Assembly: GCA_002270565.1 (NCBI GenBank)
Contig: NQMI01000001.1
Location: 1,031,174-1,095,173, forward strand
Direction of reading: 5' to 3'
Origin: Stenocarpella maydis
Lineage: Eukaryota > Ascomycota > Sordariomycetes > Diaporthales > Diaporthaceae
DNA length: 64,000 nucleotides
Position numbers and translations under genes: made by a program. The notes beneath the pieces were generated by a model. It worked only from the letters and a program-made list of their open reading frames with translations, ran no database searches and had not been told where the DNA came from. Positions 12,145-22,844 of the stretch are shown here, one piece after another (within the stretch, counting starts at the first letter, position 1; each line of letters starts with the position of its first letter).

Positions 12145-13948
12145 ATGGCTGACCAGGCAACACGAGTGGAAGGTGCCGAGCCACCACCGCCTGGCCAAGA
12201 AGCCGACATCAATCACCCAGGGGATGCACTCTATAGCATCAGCCTGGGGATATCATTGCTGACGCTTGTCCTGCCGATGCCCTTCCTCCTGCTGCGCGGG
12301 TACACCGCCTGGAAGATCTCAACCCGCCCCAGACTCGACGACTGGTCCTGCGCGACGGCGTGCCTGTTGGGAATCGCCTACCTCACCAGCGGCGTCGTCT
12401 TCGCCGCGCACGGCGGCGGGCACCACGTGTGGGATGTCACAGGCCCGCAGCTGCAGGAAATCCTGGAGACGACCTACTGGAGCTCGGTCGTGTACGGCGC
12501 CGCCGCTTTTTTCATCAAGGCCACGCTGCTCCTCGTCGTGGTGAGGGTTTCCCGCGCAAAGAGGCTCCCCAAGTATCTGGGATACTGTCTCATGACCGTC
12601 ATGGCGGGATACTATGTCCCAGTGACTGTCCTCAAGATCGTGACGTGCATGCCCGTCTCGGCCTACTGGGATGGTGGTGGAGGCTCTCCTTGTTATTGCC
12701 GCCCTATCTTTCTGGTGGACGCTATCGGGGCGTCTGCCACGGACATGATCCTATTGCTCATGGGAGTGCCATTGTTGTGGACTTTTTTGGAGGTCAGAGC
12801 GAAGATGTGGCTTATTTTAGTGGCCGGAATCGTGAGTATTTACTTGCCACGCCTCTCTTGCGTCGAAAGGACTATGGCCCACGTGCAAGAATTAGTGCAG
12901 CAAGTCCGAAGGGGGCTTCAAGAAGTACTGACATTCATTAGATCGCAACATCTGTATCGCTCGTCCGCATGGTTCTTATCCTCTCCCTCGAGGTGGTGAA
13001 GGACCCAGCGTTGGATTTCGTCAGACTGAACTTGTTTGGGTACGTCCAAAGCCTCGCAAGCACGTTCTTTCATATCAACCTTCATAATTACTCACTGCCA
13101 GGAGACATGACTAACCAGCGAAACCAATGACAAGTCAAATCGAAATTGCGGTAGGCCTAATATGTACTTGCCTACCGACGGTGGACGACTATTTACAGTC
13201 CAGAAAAGGACCCGATAGCAACTTACAGAGGTCTCAACCCAGTATGAGGTTCAGAAATCACAGTCTTCTGGATACCAGTAGCTCTCTACGTCGGAGGCTG
13301 GATACGCCTGAAGGGACTGCACCGGCGGGTGGTCAAGTGGAGAGGGAGACTCTGGCCACTAGAGCATATAGCCGAGCAATATCGCTACACCCTCCATCGT
13401 ACAGCCTACAGCCGCCAGCCGTGAGAGGCCATGCAACGCCTCCTACCTCCCTGGGATCAGCGGCACAGAACACACCCGCGGCATACCAGGCCAACGACAC
13501 GCCACCTCCCATCCCACAGAAGAGCACTGCCAGGCTCTCCATGTACCGCAAGTCGTGGGGCCCTGCCACAACCCTCTCCAGCTACGTGGATGCGGGAACG
13601 CAGGCCCCGGAGAACGGCGCACCGGTAGGATACAGCCCAGAGACCCGGTCCGACTCGTCACTCGACGAAAAGCACTGGCTGCCATGCTTGGCGCCGCCAT
13701 TATTCTCTGAAGTGCGAGGGATATTTCCAATACCAGAAGTCATCACGCCCGTCTCGACGGCTTCATCTGCGCGGCACTCCCCGGGGATGCTCCGGTTGTC
13801 TCCGCGGTGGAATCGGTGGGCTAGGTCGCCTGCCAGAAGTCCAAGTCCGCCAATTTTGCCTGTTGGAGACGTGCTCAAGAGTCTTGATCCGCCACCGAGA
13901 TGGCAGAGTAGACATGAAGACCACAATTATCGCCCTTGTTCTGTCTAA
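12145..13948 (+). CDS. Fungal rhodopsin-fold (PTH11/SAT4-like) integral membrane protein
   Basis: Three exons in phase (12145-12831, 12942-13039, 13135-13948) give 532 residues. After a short hydrophilic N-terminus there are seven hydrophobic helices spread over about residues 30-280. The family-typical Asp-Asp-Trp follows helix 1 (RPRLDDWS), and the last helix ends in the conserved pattern IAVGLICTCLPTV. The remaining 250 residues are a Pro/Ser/Arg-rich cytosolic tail. The family (fungal rhodopsin domain; PTH11-like receptors without a CFEM domain here) is greatly expanded in plant-associated and saprotrophic ascomycetes. Some members act as surface or host sensors, while most have no known ligand. 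No PTH11-type CFEM module is present upstream. Family assignment is firm; a signalling role is inference. Confidence 0.88.
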
Positions 13949-15099
13949 TAGAGGCCGGTGGAAAACGCTGCGTTGAAATTATTGATCAAAAGATTCAACA
14001 TTGTGACCATCCCCTACTTGTACCCAAGTCTAAGTACTATACCCTATGCGAAGAACAACAGATGCGTGCTTGAAGCTGAAGACGTTCCTCGGGCCCGGAG
14101 ACATAGGCTCTGTTGAAATCTGTAATGAACACTTTGGTATAGTTAAGCTTCTGGCCGCGGTACGCACAATTTACAGCAGCCAACGTTAGTCTTGAGGAAT
14201 TGCCTTTCCAATGCCACCGTATTCATATTACTTCAGTACCTCTACTTTCGACATCAGGTTTCCGGTTCTGTTGAGATTAGTCTACACTGGGCGAGGCACA
14301 AAGACGCCTCAATGCCTCACTGTCAAATTTCAGGTTTAAAACAACTCACGATTAGATTCAGCTACTGCGTAATAAATCAGGCGTTGCCACACAGAACTCA
14401 CATCCTGAACCGATCTTAGCTGCATGGTGAAGAGTGCGACTGGCTGTCTTATCCGGCTACCTAAGAAGTAATACAAGCATGCATTTGCTGCGGGATAGAC
14501 TGGCTACCTAGGTACGATTAGCGCTCACAAACCTGACAGATGTAGGCTCTGGGGTAATTAAATTCTAGAGACTCTGAAGGGGAACGTGGTAAAGGGACAG
14601 ATTGCATTCTCTACGAGGATGCAGTCACTACACCATGCAAAAAGTGTTCAGGCCTAGGTATATCATCGTTTCTTGGGTCGGCGAGTCTTGATTTTGAGCA
14701 CAGAGGCTTACCTTTTCGCAGTATTTTGGTCTGGATCGCGAGAACGGTAGTCTCACTGCAGTCGACTTCGGCTTTCGCTCCTTACATCGAATTCTGCGCG
14801 TCTTCAGACCCAGCAACACCGACTGTTTCCATCGATGCGTCATGGCTCACAACGTACGCCACGCTTGTACCGAACACAGTGGAGCTCCCCATCGGTCTTG
14901 GCTGTCAACCATACGTCCAGGTATTGTTCAAGTCCGAGACGAAAAGTTTCAACCTTCCCGGGGGGGGGGGTTCTCCCACCTGTCCGTCAGTCCGATCGTC
15001 TCGAGCTATATCCCACCGGCCGTCCTCGGCCAGCTCGCTGTTTCTGTCAGCCTCTCTGCAGAAGCGGCGAGCGTGAAGGGGACGCGACGAGCTTGATCT
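13949..15099. other. Intergenic, A/T-richer stretch
   Basis: No supported gene. A TACCTAGGTA palindrome lies at 14505-14514. Weakly coding-like sequence at 14726-14960 ends in a G-run at about 14960-14969 and may belong to the doubtful membrane protein that follows, in which case the G-run or an unrecognised intron breaks the frame. Confidence 0.35.
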
Positions 15100-15759
15100 A
15101 TGCCGCCTGGAGGAGACGTCGGTGCCGTCGTGGTTCTCGGCCGCGGTGCCCTCAACCTACTCGTCGCAGATGCGAACGCTGAGGAACAGATCAATCAGTT
15201 TCGGCCCACTTCGTCGCCCACTCCGGCGACCCCTGTCTCCAATATCACATCATCTACAGGCAAGTACCGCCCGTCCAGGATGAATTCCGTCCCTTTTTGC
15301 TCGACCCCACCTGAACATGACACGAGACTCCGGCGCCCAAAAAAAAGCAAGGCCTGGATCGCCGGCCCAGCCATCGGCAGCATCGCCACGAGCTGCCTCC
15401 TCGCGCTCGGGGTGTTCGTATACCAACGGCGGCGCGAGCTTGAGGGCGACGCGTCCCAAGGGATGGGGGACAAGCCGCAGCTGCATTCCGACCACCTGCC
15501 GCCGAGGATATTGCACGACACAGACGCCTCGCAGGCTCCGTCCGAGGCCGACGATGGCGCGCTCCCGCAGATGGCCGCGAATGAGGCACCGGCTCGGGGG
15601 TTGGCGGCTGATCACCACCATCCTTCACCGACTTCAATGGGCGGCAAGGATGCCACGCATGCTGGGGCTCCTGTGGGACGTGAAAACCTCTGTAATGACC
15701 AAGGCGCACTTGCAGCACGGCCAGGTATGCAGAGCCATTTATTTCTCGGCAGGGTATGA
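15100..15759 (+). CDS. Putative single-pass membrane protein, gene limits uncertain
   Basis: An open frame of 219 codons. A Ser/Thr/Pro-rich segment (about residues 30-55) is followed by a Lys/Arg patch, one clear membrane helix (IAGPAIGSIATSCLLALGVF, about residues 86-106), the basic stop-transfer YQRRRE and an acidic, Ala-rich cytosolic tail. This is the layout of the C-terminal half of fungal surface sensors or mucin-like proteins. No signal peptide is seen at the nominal start, so the true N-terminus probably lies in upstream exons I could not resolve. A GC-AG intron starting at GCAAGT (about 15261) is possible. It may be a broken gene. Confidence 0.4.
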   Translation: MPPGGDVGAVVVLGRGALNLLVADANAEEQINQFRPTSSPTPATPVSNITSSTGKYRPSRMNSVPFCSTPPEHDTRLRRPKKSKAWIAGPAIGSIATSCLLALGVFVYQRRRELEGDASQGMGDKPQLHSDHLPPRILHDTDASQAPSEADDGALPQMAANEAPARGLAADHHHPSPTSMGGKDATHAGAPVGRENLCNDQGALAARPGMQSHLFLGRV

Positions 15760-15892
15760 AATATTGTATTAGTACATCTCACATGTGTATAAAGTAATCA
15801 TCCCGAGCCTGAAACTGAAGGATCCGAGCACACAAGACGACATACACGCCAATATGCCACACAGTCCTGTTACAAGAATTTGCACTGCTGAT

Positions 15893-18800
15893 TTACCTAC
15901 TTTTCTTACCACCCCCGCCGGCGCCGTGACTATCATCATTATCGCCACTCTTCCGCCGTAAACTGCCCGGTCTCCTTGCCTCGAGGCTCTTCAGCCTGTT
16001 CCCAAGGCTCAACCTTGCGGCAGACACTCCCGGGCCAAGGGGGCTGGGCTTAGCAGGCGTGTTCGAAGAATTCGTCGACGGTAGGGAGGCGAGGCTGTCG
16101 CCCTCGCCCTCGCTCTCGAAGGGGGATCTCACCACCTGGAAGCCCGAGACCCCTGCAGTGGAGTCCGGCCCGGCTGCGGGGATAGTAGACTGATGATCAT
16201 CAGCATCGCCCTCGGGGCCTATCGAAAACGGCGCCGGCGCAGACTTTCTTCTCAGCCTGCTCACCATGACCGCGGCCTTGCCAAGCCCAGTCCCGGAGGA
16301 TGAGGGGCTCCCGCTGCCACTGCCACTGCCGCTCCGTTCGCGTGTGATGTCCTTCTCTCCGTGGCTTGTCCTCGCCCTCGAGTGACCATAAGTCTCCGTT
16401 CTCTCGCGCGCCATGCCCAAAGCCGCCCTCATCGCCACCCAGGTCTCCACCTGCCCTTTGTCTGCCTCCTCGACACACTCGCAATCATCACCAGCTGGGC
16501 ATTCGGTCTCCCCCATACTGTGCCACTCATGTAAACAGTTCTCGTGAAAGACACACCCGCAGCCCAGGCAGGCAGGGTAGAGCGCGTTGATGGCCTCGTG
16601 GCAGTACACACATGTGAGCTGCGTCTGGGTCCGCCTGCATCTCTCGCAGACACCGACAGCCCCTCCCAGAGACGGGTTCTCAGAATATTGCAGTGGTTGT
16701 AGCTGCGTCTCGTGGACACGGCAGATGCCTGTCACGTCCAGGCCGCGGCCGGATGCCTGCAACGTGTGCAATTGTTCGCGTTTGCCTCCAAGTATTATTG
16801 TAGGAGAGGTTGTGCCTGTGGCGGAGTGGCTAGCGTCGTGGACTGCGAATTCAATGCAGCTGCTGTCAGTGCTCAGACGTGCGCCGTCATTCCAGCCGCC
16901 CTCCTTAAGGACATTGAACTTCATTATTTCCAATCGTGCTAGAGGAAGACACCACATTTGCAGTATCTCAGCGTACGCGTAGCGATAGCCTGCATAATCA
17001 GCCCCCCGGCTCGGGTCTAGCAGAGAGGTGGCTAGCCATCCGTCGTCATCAAATGCGGACTCGTCTTCCACCGTCACCGTCACGCTGACTGGTATGGTGG
17101 AGACAAGCTCGTCGCGGCGGAATTCGTCATCTGAAATGGATGTCCTCGCTGTCTCCGTGGCCTCTGAGGGGGCCCCGAAATAAGTCGACCCTCCCCATGT
17201 GATATTACCATGGATGTGCGATATGTTCTCCATGATCCTTTCGGCAGGACTGGGGCGTTTGCGCCCTGGAGGGGATGAAGAGGTCAATGAAGTAAACCCA
17301 CGCGGTATACCCGACGTGAATGTCGACGCTAGAGCAGACTGAGACCGACGAATAGAGCGATCGTTTGGGGAGGTGGAGAGGCTCTGAGTGTGATCTATCT
17401 CGCTGAGATGGTGGTCTTTGAAAAACCTGTGCGGCGGCGTCTCACCAGTCGAGTACGACTGTGACGAGGGATCTCCCATCCAGAGTACATCTGGACTCTG
17501 TGGATCCGAGAAAACAATAGGCGTCTGCGACGTTCGAGGTGTAGTGACTGCTGAGCTGTAGCCACTCCTCCGCTCGGTGTTCCAGTCTGCGGCGTCTGAC
17601 GGAAAGTATTCCAGCGAGAACGATGGCGCTTTCATTGGCAGCGGCGTCTCCGGTTGGGTCAAGCAAGATTCAGCATACGAGACACTGTCCTCTGTTGACG
17701 ACTCCCCAAAGATGCATGATAGCATCGCTAACATCTGAACGTCCCCTGCTTGCTCGAAATAGTCGAAAAGATCACGGACAAAATCCTGCGCGAGGGGGTG
17801 ATGGCCCCATTTGACCCGTCCTCTAAGGAGCTCGCCGTTGCCTGGATTGTGGCCCTGACTCCTGTGCTTCGAAATGGCATCCCTAGCGATGACAAGGACA
17901 GGCCTGTCTTTATGGCGATGCTCATGGAGCTCCAGCGGGATGTCTGATCGCAGGAGAAGTGCTGCGTATCTCCATATGTTGGTCAAATCATGGTAACCAT
18001 ACTTCTCTGCCACGCGAGCATTGTGCTCGCAGATGTAAGCTCCGTCGCCGAAAATAATGTACTCCTCGGCAAACTGCTTCTTCGACGGTAGCATGTCCCG
18101 AATATCATACAACGATACTATATTCTTCGGTCGTCCGGGTCGGCGACGATTCGTACCGGTTCCGGTCCCCGTACCTGTACCTGCGCCTGTTCCTCCGCCA
18201 CTGGAACGAAGTGACTCGTTGGCACTCCAAGTTTTGTGGAGGCGGCGTCCTGGCCGGTACCACAGACTGATCTTGTGCATGGTAGTCATTTCTGAATCGC
18301 TCGAAGACGACGAGTCGTCTGAATCATCGGACATGGCTGATGCATCATCATTTACCGAGGCTTCACCATCAAGGTAGCGCTGCCGTGGGGAAGGTTCATG
18401 AGGGAGACGACCAAAGCCAGCGAATGTTGGCTGATCTTTTGGACGTTCTCTGAAAGTCTCATTCGGGCTGAAAAGCAAAGCCTTGGCTTCCTTGGTTGGA
18501 AAGAAGGTGGCCAGCCGTCCGTCATTGGAAAACCGAGCGCCACAGGTTCTTATCACAGGAGGTATGGCAGGCCGGTGGCTCGGAGCCAGTGTATTATCGA
18601 TCTCAGTGCTCGCGCTGAGTTCTTGTGACATAGACATTGATGCTGACGCCCCAGCTGGGATATCATTATCAGAGTCCTCACTCGAGCTTTCGTCAGCAAG
18701 AACGTCTATCCCGTCATCAAGATCGCGCACGTTCTTGAAGAAGGTTGTGCTTTGCGTCAAGTCGGCCTCTCCAAGCAGGTAGGAAAAGGCCGCAGCAAGG

Positions 18801-20572
18801 CAATTCTGTTTGCGTTTTAAGAATTGCTGAGCAATCTGGTGAACCTCGTTCTCGAGCTTCTCATGAGCACCGGGCGGCATGAAAGCGTTTCTCTCGATGA
18901 TAAACTTGGGCGCTTTGTTCTTGGGATAGGCATGTGGGATATCGACCTTGACCTTTATGAAGATGTCTTCACCCTCGACGCCCCACGGGCCCTTCAGGGA
19001 GGCATTGAGTATGAGCGTGTCCATATCAATGCTGTCCCACTTGACGTTGGGCAGTTGAGTGCTGATTCTGACGAACTCCTCTTGGAGTGACTCGGGCTCC
19101 CCCCACTGGTCGTCATGGAAGCCCAGGCCAAACATTGAGGAATCCTTGGACGCTGCTCGTTGCGGAAAGTCGGTACTCGATTTCCTCTTAGTCATCGTAA
19201 TGCCTCTCATCCAATTCATCTGAGCCTGGCTTCTGTCCACTTTGCCCGTCCTCGAATTCTTGGCCTTCATCGAGGGCCCTTTCCAGGATGGTCCGGTCCG
19301 GTAGGACGGGAGCTTCATGCCCAGGGTAAGAGCACTCTGGCGAGAGGACCCGGTTCGGGAATCGCTCATTGTAGCCGTACGTCGATGATGGTTCCCATCA
19401 TCTACTGTCCGAAAGGTCTTGTACTTGGCTCCCTTTCTGGTTATAACCAGGTTTGTCGATGCTGCCATGCCCTTGACGTGTCCCACCAACTCTAAAATCC
19501 GTGGTTCCGGCCGTGTCAAACGCAGCTTGTTGTCTTCGCCCCAAGATACGAGCTGAAACTCGCGGTTGTCGAGCCTGTCTTCGGTGATGCCACCGCGGGC
19601 TCTCCAGAGGAATTCCTTGGCTTTATGACTTCCATGACCCTCAAACGTCGCCACTGGCTCGACGTGCCTGTCAACAGGGGTATCAGGGCCCATGCGTCGA
19701 TCGAAAAGATACAGGTGTCCGGGCTCATTCTTAGGCATAGCCAAGAGGCCGCGGCCGAAGGGAGTATGCCTCGCACGCCAGACAGGGAATGCTGTCTCGA
19801 TGACTCTTTCCGGGACATCTTCGCTATTTCTGTAATCCCAGAACTTGATACTCTTGTCCAAGGAGCAAGTCACGATGGCGGTGGCAGTGAAGCGATTCCA
19901 ATCGATGCCGTAGATCTTGGAAGTATGGGCACTGATAGATCTCAGTGGCTCAGACGACTTCCGCTCGTCCCATATATGCAGCCACCTGTCGTGAGAGGAT
20001 GCAATTATGAATGGATCTTGGCGATTGTATTTGACCTGCGTGGCACCGGCAAACCAATCGCAGAACGTGACAGCCGGCTGCCTTGGCCGCCTGAGATCCC
20101 AGCAGTGGACGTAGCCATCTACAGCGCAGGTTGCCAGGAGGTCAGGATGGTGGGCGGAGAAGTTGATATCGGTGATTGCCCGGGTGTGTCCCTGCAGTGA
20201 ATGCTCAATGGCGCCAGAAGTTGAATCATCCCGGAGGTTCAAATTCCAGACGAGGCATCGATGGTTGGCGGTAGACGCGACCCAGTAGTCTCGCGCGGCG
20301 AAAGGGGACCACTGGACATCAACGACAAGCCACGGGAGCCCATGGCTGCTCAGGCGTCGAGGCGGGCTGTAGGGAGAGTCGAGGTCGATGATGGCCAATC
20401 CTTCTGGGGACGCAAGAGCGACGTCTCGGCCGGAGGGTGAGATTGTGGCAGAGCCGACGAGGCCATCGACATGGATTGTGCCATCCGCATCAAAACTCTC
20501 GCTCTCGTAGGCCGATTTGATAGTCTTCACCTTCTTGGGCGAAGCCTTGAGCTGGTCAAAGGCTAAGGGCAT
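15893..20572 (-). CDS. MTC5: SEA/GATOR2 complex subunit MTC5/SEA3 (WDR59-like)
   Basis: One uninterrupted reading frame of 1559 residues. WD40 repeats fill about residues 40-370, with typical endings (for example HCLVWNLNL, VHCWDLRRP, LHIWDERK, IKFWDYR). An RWD domain follows (about 485-600, beginning LQEEFVRISTQLPNVKWDS). A long disordered middle has runs of Ser/Asp and of Gly-Thr. A C-terminal RING-like zinc finger (about 1320-1385) has the pairs CERCRR, CVYCHE, CLGCGC, a HENCLHEW core and a CPAGDDCEC end. WD40-RWD-RING is diagnostic of the WDR59/MTC5 family. In yeast this protein belongs to SEACAT at the vacuole, which relays amino-acid status to TORC1 and autophagy. Low-complexity Gly-Ser and Gly-Thr runs are encoded by imperfect repeats near 16305-16330 and 18160-18195. 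Confidence 0.92.
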   Translation of the reverse strand: MPLAFDQLKASPKKVKTIKSAYESESFDADGTIHVDGLVGSATISPSGRDVALASPEGLAIIDLDSPYSPPRRLSSHGLPWLVVDVQWSPFAARDYWVASTANHRCLVWNLNLRDDSTSGAIEHSLQGHTRAITDINFSAHHPDLLATCAVDGYVHCWDLRRPRQPAVTFCDWFAGATQVKYNRQDPFIIASSHDRWLHIWDERKSSEPLRSISAHTSKIYGIDWNRFTATAIVTCSLDKSIKFWDYRNSEDVPERVIETAFPVWRARHTPFGRGLLAMPKNEPGHLYLFDRRMGPDTPVDRHVEPVATFEGHGSHKAKEFLWRARGGITEDRLDNREFQLVSWGEDNKLRLTRPEPRILELVGHVKGMAASTNLVITRKGAKYKTFRTVDDGNHHRRTATMSDSRTGSSRQSALTLGMKLPSYRTGPSWKGPSMKAKNSRTGKVDRSQAQMNWMRGITMTKRKSSTDFPQRAASKDSSMFGLGFHDDQWGEPESLQEEFVRISTQLPNVKWDSIDMDTLILNASLKGPWGVEGEDIFIKVKVDIPHAYPKNKAPKFIIERNAFMPPGAHEKLENEVHQIAQQFLKRKQNCLAAAFSYLLGEADLTQSTTFFKNVRDLDDGIDVLADESSSEDSDNDIPAGASASMSMSQELSASTEIDNTLAPSHRPAIPPVIRTCGARFSNDGRLATFFPTKEAKALLFSPNETFRERPKDQPTFAGFGRLPHEPSPRQRYLDGEASVNDDASAMSDDSDDSSSSSDSEMTTMHKISLWYRPGRRLHKTWSANESLRSSGGGTGAGTGTGTGTGTNRRRPGRPKNIVSLYDIRDMLPSKKQFAEEYIIFGDGAYICEHNARVAEKYGYHDLTNIWRYAALLLRSDIPLELHEHRHKDRPVLVIARDAISKHRSQGHNPGNGELLRGRVKWGHHPLAQDFVRDLFDYFEQAGDVQMLAMLSCIFGESSTEDSVSYAESCLTQPETPLPMKAPSFSLEYFPSDAADWNTERRSGYSSAVTTPRTSQTPIVFSDPQSPDVLWMGDPSSQSYSTGETPPHRFFKDHHLSEIDHTQSLSTSPNDRSIRRSQSALASTFTSGIPRGFTSLTSSSPPGRKRPSPAERIMENISHIHGNITWGGSTYFGAPSEATETARTSISDDEFRRDELVSTIPVSVTVTVEDESAFDDDGWLATSLLDPSRGADYAGYRYAYAEILQMWCLPLARLEIMKFNVLKEGGWNDGARLSTDSSCIEFAVHDASHSATGTTSPTIILGGKREQLHTLQASGRGLDVTGICRVHETQLQPLQYSENPSLGGAVGVCERCRRTQTQLTCVYCHEAINALYPACLGCGCVFHENCLHEWHSMGETECPAGDDCECVEEADKGQVETWVAMRAALGMARERTETYGHSRARTSHGEKDITRERSGSGSGSGSPSSSGTGLGKAAVMVSRLRRKSAPAPFSIGPEGDADDHQSTIPAAGPDSTAGVSGFQVVRSPFESEGEGDSLASLPSTNSSNTPAKPSPLGPGVSAARLSLGNRLKSLEARRPGSLRRKSGDNDDSHGAGGGGKKSR

Positions 20573-21262
20573 GATGAGGGTGCCGGAGGGTTGGCATGTC
20601 TCGTATGGACCATGCTTGGTTTAGTCACGAGGGGACTGCTCCTCGGATCGTGTTTTGGGCGGGGCGGGTCATTATTTCAAACCGAATGGGGAAGTGTATG
20701 CAGAGGAAGGCGTTGGAAAGAGGAGCCTGGCAAATTCGGGTCTCACAACATGGCAAAGTCGCACCTAGACCATAGCATGACAAACTGAGGTCGACAAGAC
20801 CGGGGCCCGTCTCCCAACATGCAGCTTGCACTGAGGTAGCAAATACAGTACCCCTGCAGCCGCTCGGGCTGGGTACTTACGAAACCCCTTATCTAATCAG
20901 GCTGCCCCCTCCTTGGCAGGACATCCCACCAAGCACCCTGACGACTGACTGGTAACGGTAGCCAGAGAGTGACAGATGATACCATCATCCGTCATCGTCA
21001 AGTCTGGCCTGTGATCTTTCCCACTGCACACATAATACCGCTGTCTCTCCGCAACCCACGCGCCATCCTTGGCCCACTGCCATACCCTGCAGATATACCA
21101 CATTCAAGCTCTCAGGTCGATAGCTGTACTCCCCGCGCATCCGTACCCAGAAGAGACTTGTGACAGTCTGTCTCGCGGAACATCTCGACCGTCCAAGGTT
21201 TTCCTCCGCCACGAACCGCTTCAATCAGCTGTATCACCCAGCAGTAATAGGATCGCCCGACC
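20573..21262. promoter_or_regulatory. Shared upstream region of MTC5 (minus) and UBC13 (plus)
   Basis: The two genes point away from each other across 690 bp, which must hold both promoters and leaders. I see no clear TATA box. Whether the two are co-regulated cannot be told from sequence. Confidence 0.6.
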
Positions 21263-21901
21263 ATGGCCTTGCCCAAGAGAATCGTCAAGGAGACCGAGCG
21301 CCTCATGGCCGAACCGTATGCCGCCTGCCAGCCCAAAGGCTCAGACCATAGCTCCTGATCTGACTTGTCCCCCCAGTGTGCCCGGAATCAGCGCAGTTCC
21401 TCACGAGGAGAACCTTCGCTACTTCGACGTCACCATCGACGGCCCGGACTCCTCTCCCTACCAAGGTTCGCCATGTCGCGTGTCCTGCAAATCTGGTAAA
21501 CAGGGCCGCTGACATGTCAAATCCCAGGTGGCACATTCAAGCTGGAGCTGTTCCTCCCCGACGATTACCCCATGACACCTCCTAAGATCCGCTTCCTCAC
21601 CAAGATCTTTCACCCAAACGTCGACAAGCTCGGCCGCATCTGCCTTGACGTCCTGAAAAGTGCGCACATGCCAACCATTCCGGCCGCGCGGTGAATAAAG
21701 GCTGACAAACCCACAGACAACTGGTCTCCCGCCCTCCAGATCCGCACTATCCTGCTCTCGATCCAAGCCCTGCTCGGCGCGCCCAACCCAGACGACCCGC
21801 TTGCCGCAGACGTCGCAAAGTCATGGAAGGAGGACGAGAAGGCCGCTATCCAGACGGCCCGGGAGTGGACACAGAAATACGCGATGAACCAGGGGCAGTA
21901 G
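21263..21901 (+). CDS. UBC13: Ubiquitin-conjugating enzyme E2 N (UBC13)
   Basis: Four exons in phase (21263-21315, 21377-21465, 21528-21659, 21717-21901) give 152 residues, the usual length for UBC13. The E2 fold is complete: N-terminal helix with [10 protein letters not shown], the HPN triad (76-78), catalytic Cys86 in GRICLDVL, and the UBC13-typical [19 protein letters not shown] and PNPDDPLA. With the E2 variant MMS2 the enzyme builds K63-linked ubiquitin chains used in error-free post-replication repair and PCNA polyubiquitination. No MMS2 gene lies in this window. Confidence is high because the protein is nearly invariant among eukaryotes. Confidence 0.96.
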
Positions 21902-22434
21902 GATGACTCCCTAGGATGAGTGCCTTTGTCCTCGATTGCGCTGTTGGGGCCGAGGAGAAGCCAAGCTCGTGTGGTGGAGTAGATGTCATGTCATTTGTGT
22001 GGCGGAGGAGGTGCCTCGGTGGGCGGTTGCTCGGCGCTGAGTTTGAGGAGGAGGTATGGCTTGATAGGGTCCTGGACCATGTTCTGGAAAAGGCGTGGAT
22101 TACAGGACCTGATAGATGAGATCAGATCCAGAAGTTGAGTAGCCTTGGAATCCAGGATGATGGTCCACCGCCGGGAAGGTGATGATGGTCGTAGTCTTGA
22201 GTTGAGGAACCCGGGCATGGCACGTGGCATGTGCACTGAAAGACAACAGCGGGAGGCCTGGCTGCGGCTTTGGATGAGCGGGGGTAGAGGTCCCACCGCA
22301 ATCTGCGTGGTTATGTGGACATTTGCAAGACAAGAATGGAGGTGTACACAGCAACAACAGTTTTCACACGCTGTACAGGTTCATCAAGGATTTGGCCATT
22401 CCATACGTTCCCGCCGCCAGCTGCCAGAACCAGC

Positions 22435-22641
22435 TTACTCTCTTTTGTCCAGAATCTTGTAAATCAAATCGGCCCGATAGAGGGCATTGGTCCTCGGCGT
22501 TTGGAGATGGTCTTGCATTGTCCTCACGGCCGCCATAAACGGGACAGATGGTCCTTGCTTTGCCAGTGCCACAAAATGCTCCTCTATGGACGAGGACAAT
22601 GCAGAAAGACAAGTGCCATTCATCCTTCGTTGACGGCTCAA
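22435..22641 (-). pseudogene. Possible coding remnant, unknown protein
   Basis: About 68 codons with natural-looking sequence (for example SIEEHFVALAKQ, AAVRTMQDHLQTP, ADLIYKILDKRE) but no gene structure. An in-frame TAG lies just upstream, and the stop after DKRE leads into non-coding sequence. I do not recognise the family. It lies in the 3' region downstream of UBC13, on the opposite strand, and may be a relic or chance. Confidence 0.25.
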
Positions 22642-22844
22642 TATCTTTGTTCGCTGTCCCTAGCTGGAAAATTCACGGCTCAGCTGGAAGGGGCAACGAA
22701 AACATAAGACATAGATGACCCTCCTAGTGATGTTCGGGCGAAGCCGTGACTAACTATAGTATCTGTTGAGTAAAGAGGTTTAAATAACATTCTTGACTAA
22801 CAGCACCTACTTACTTAACCAGCTCCCAGACCAACAGCCTCGCG

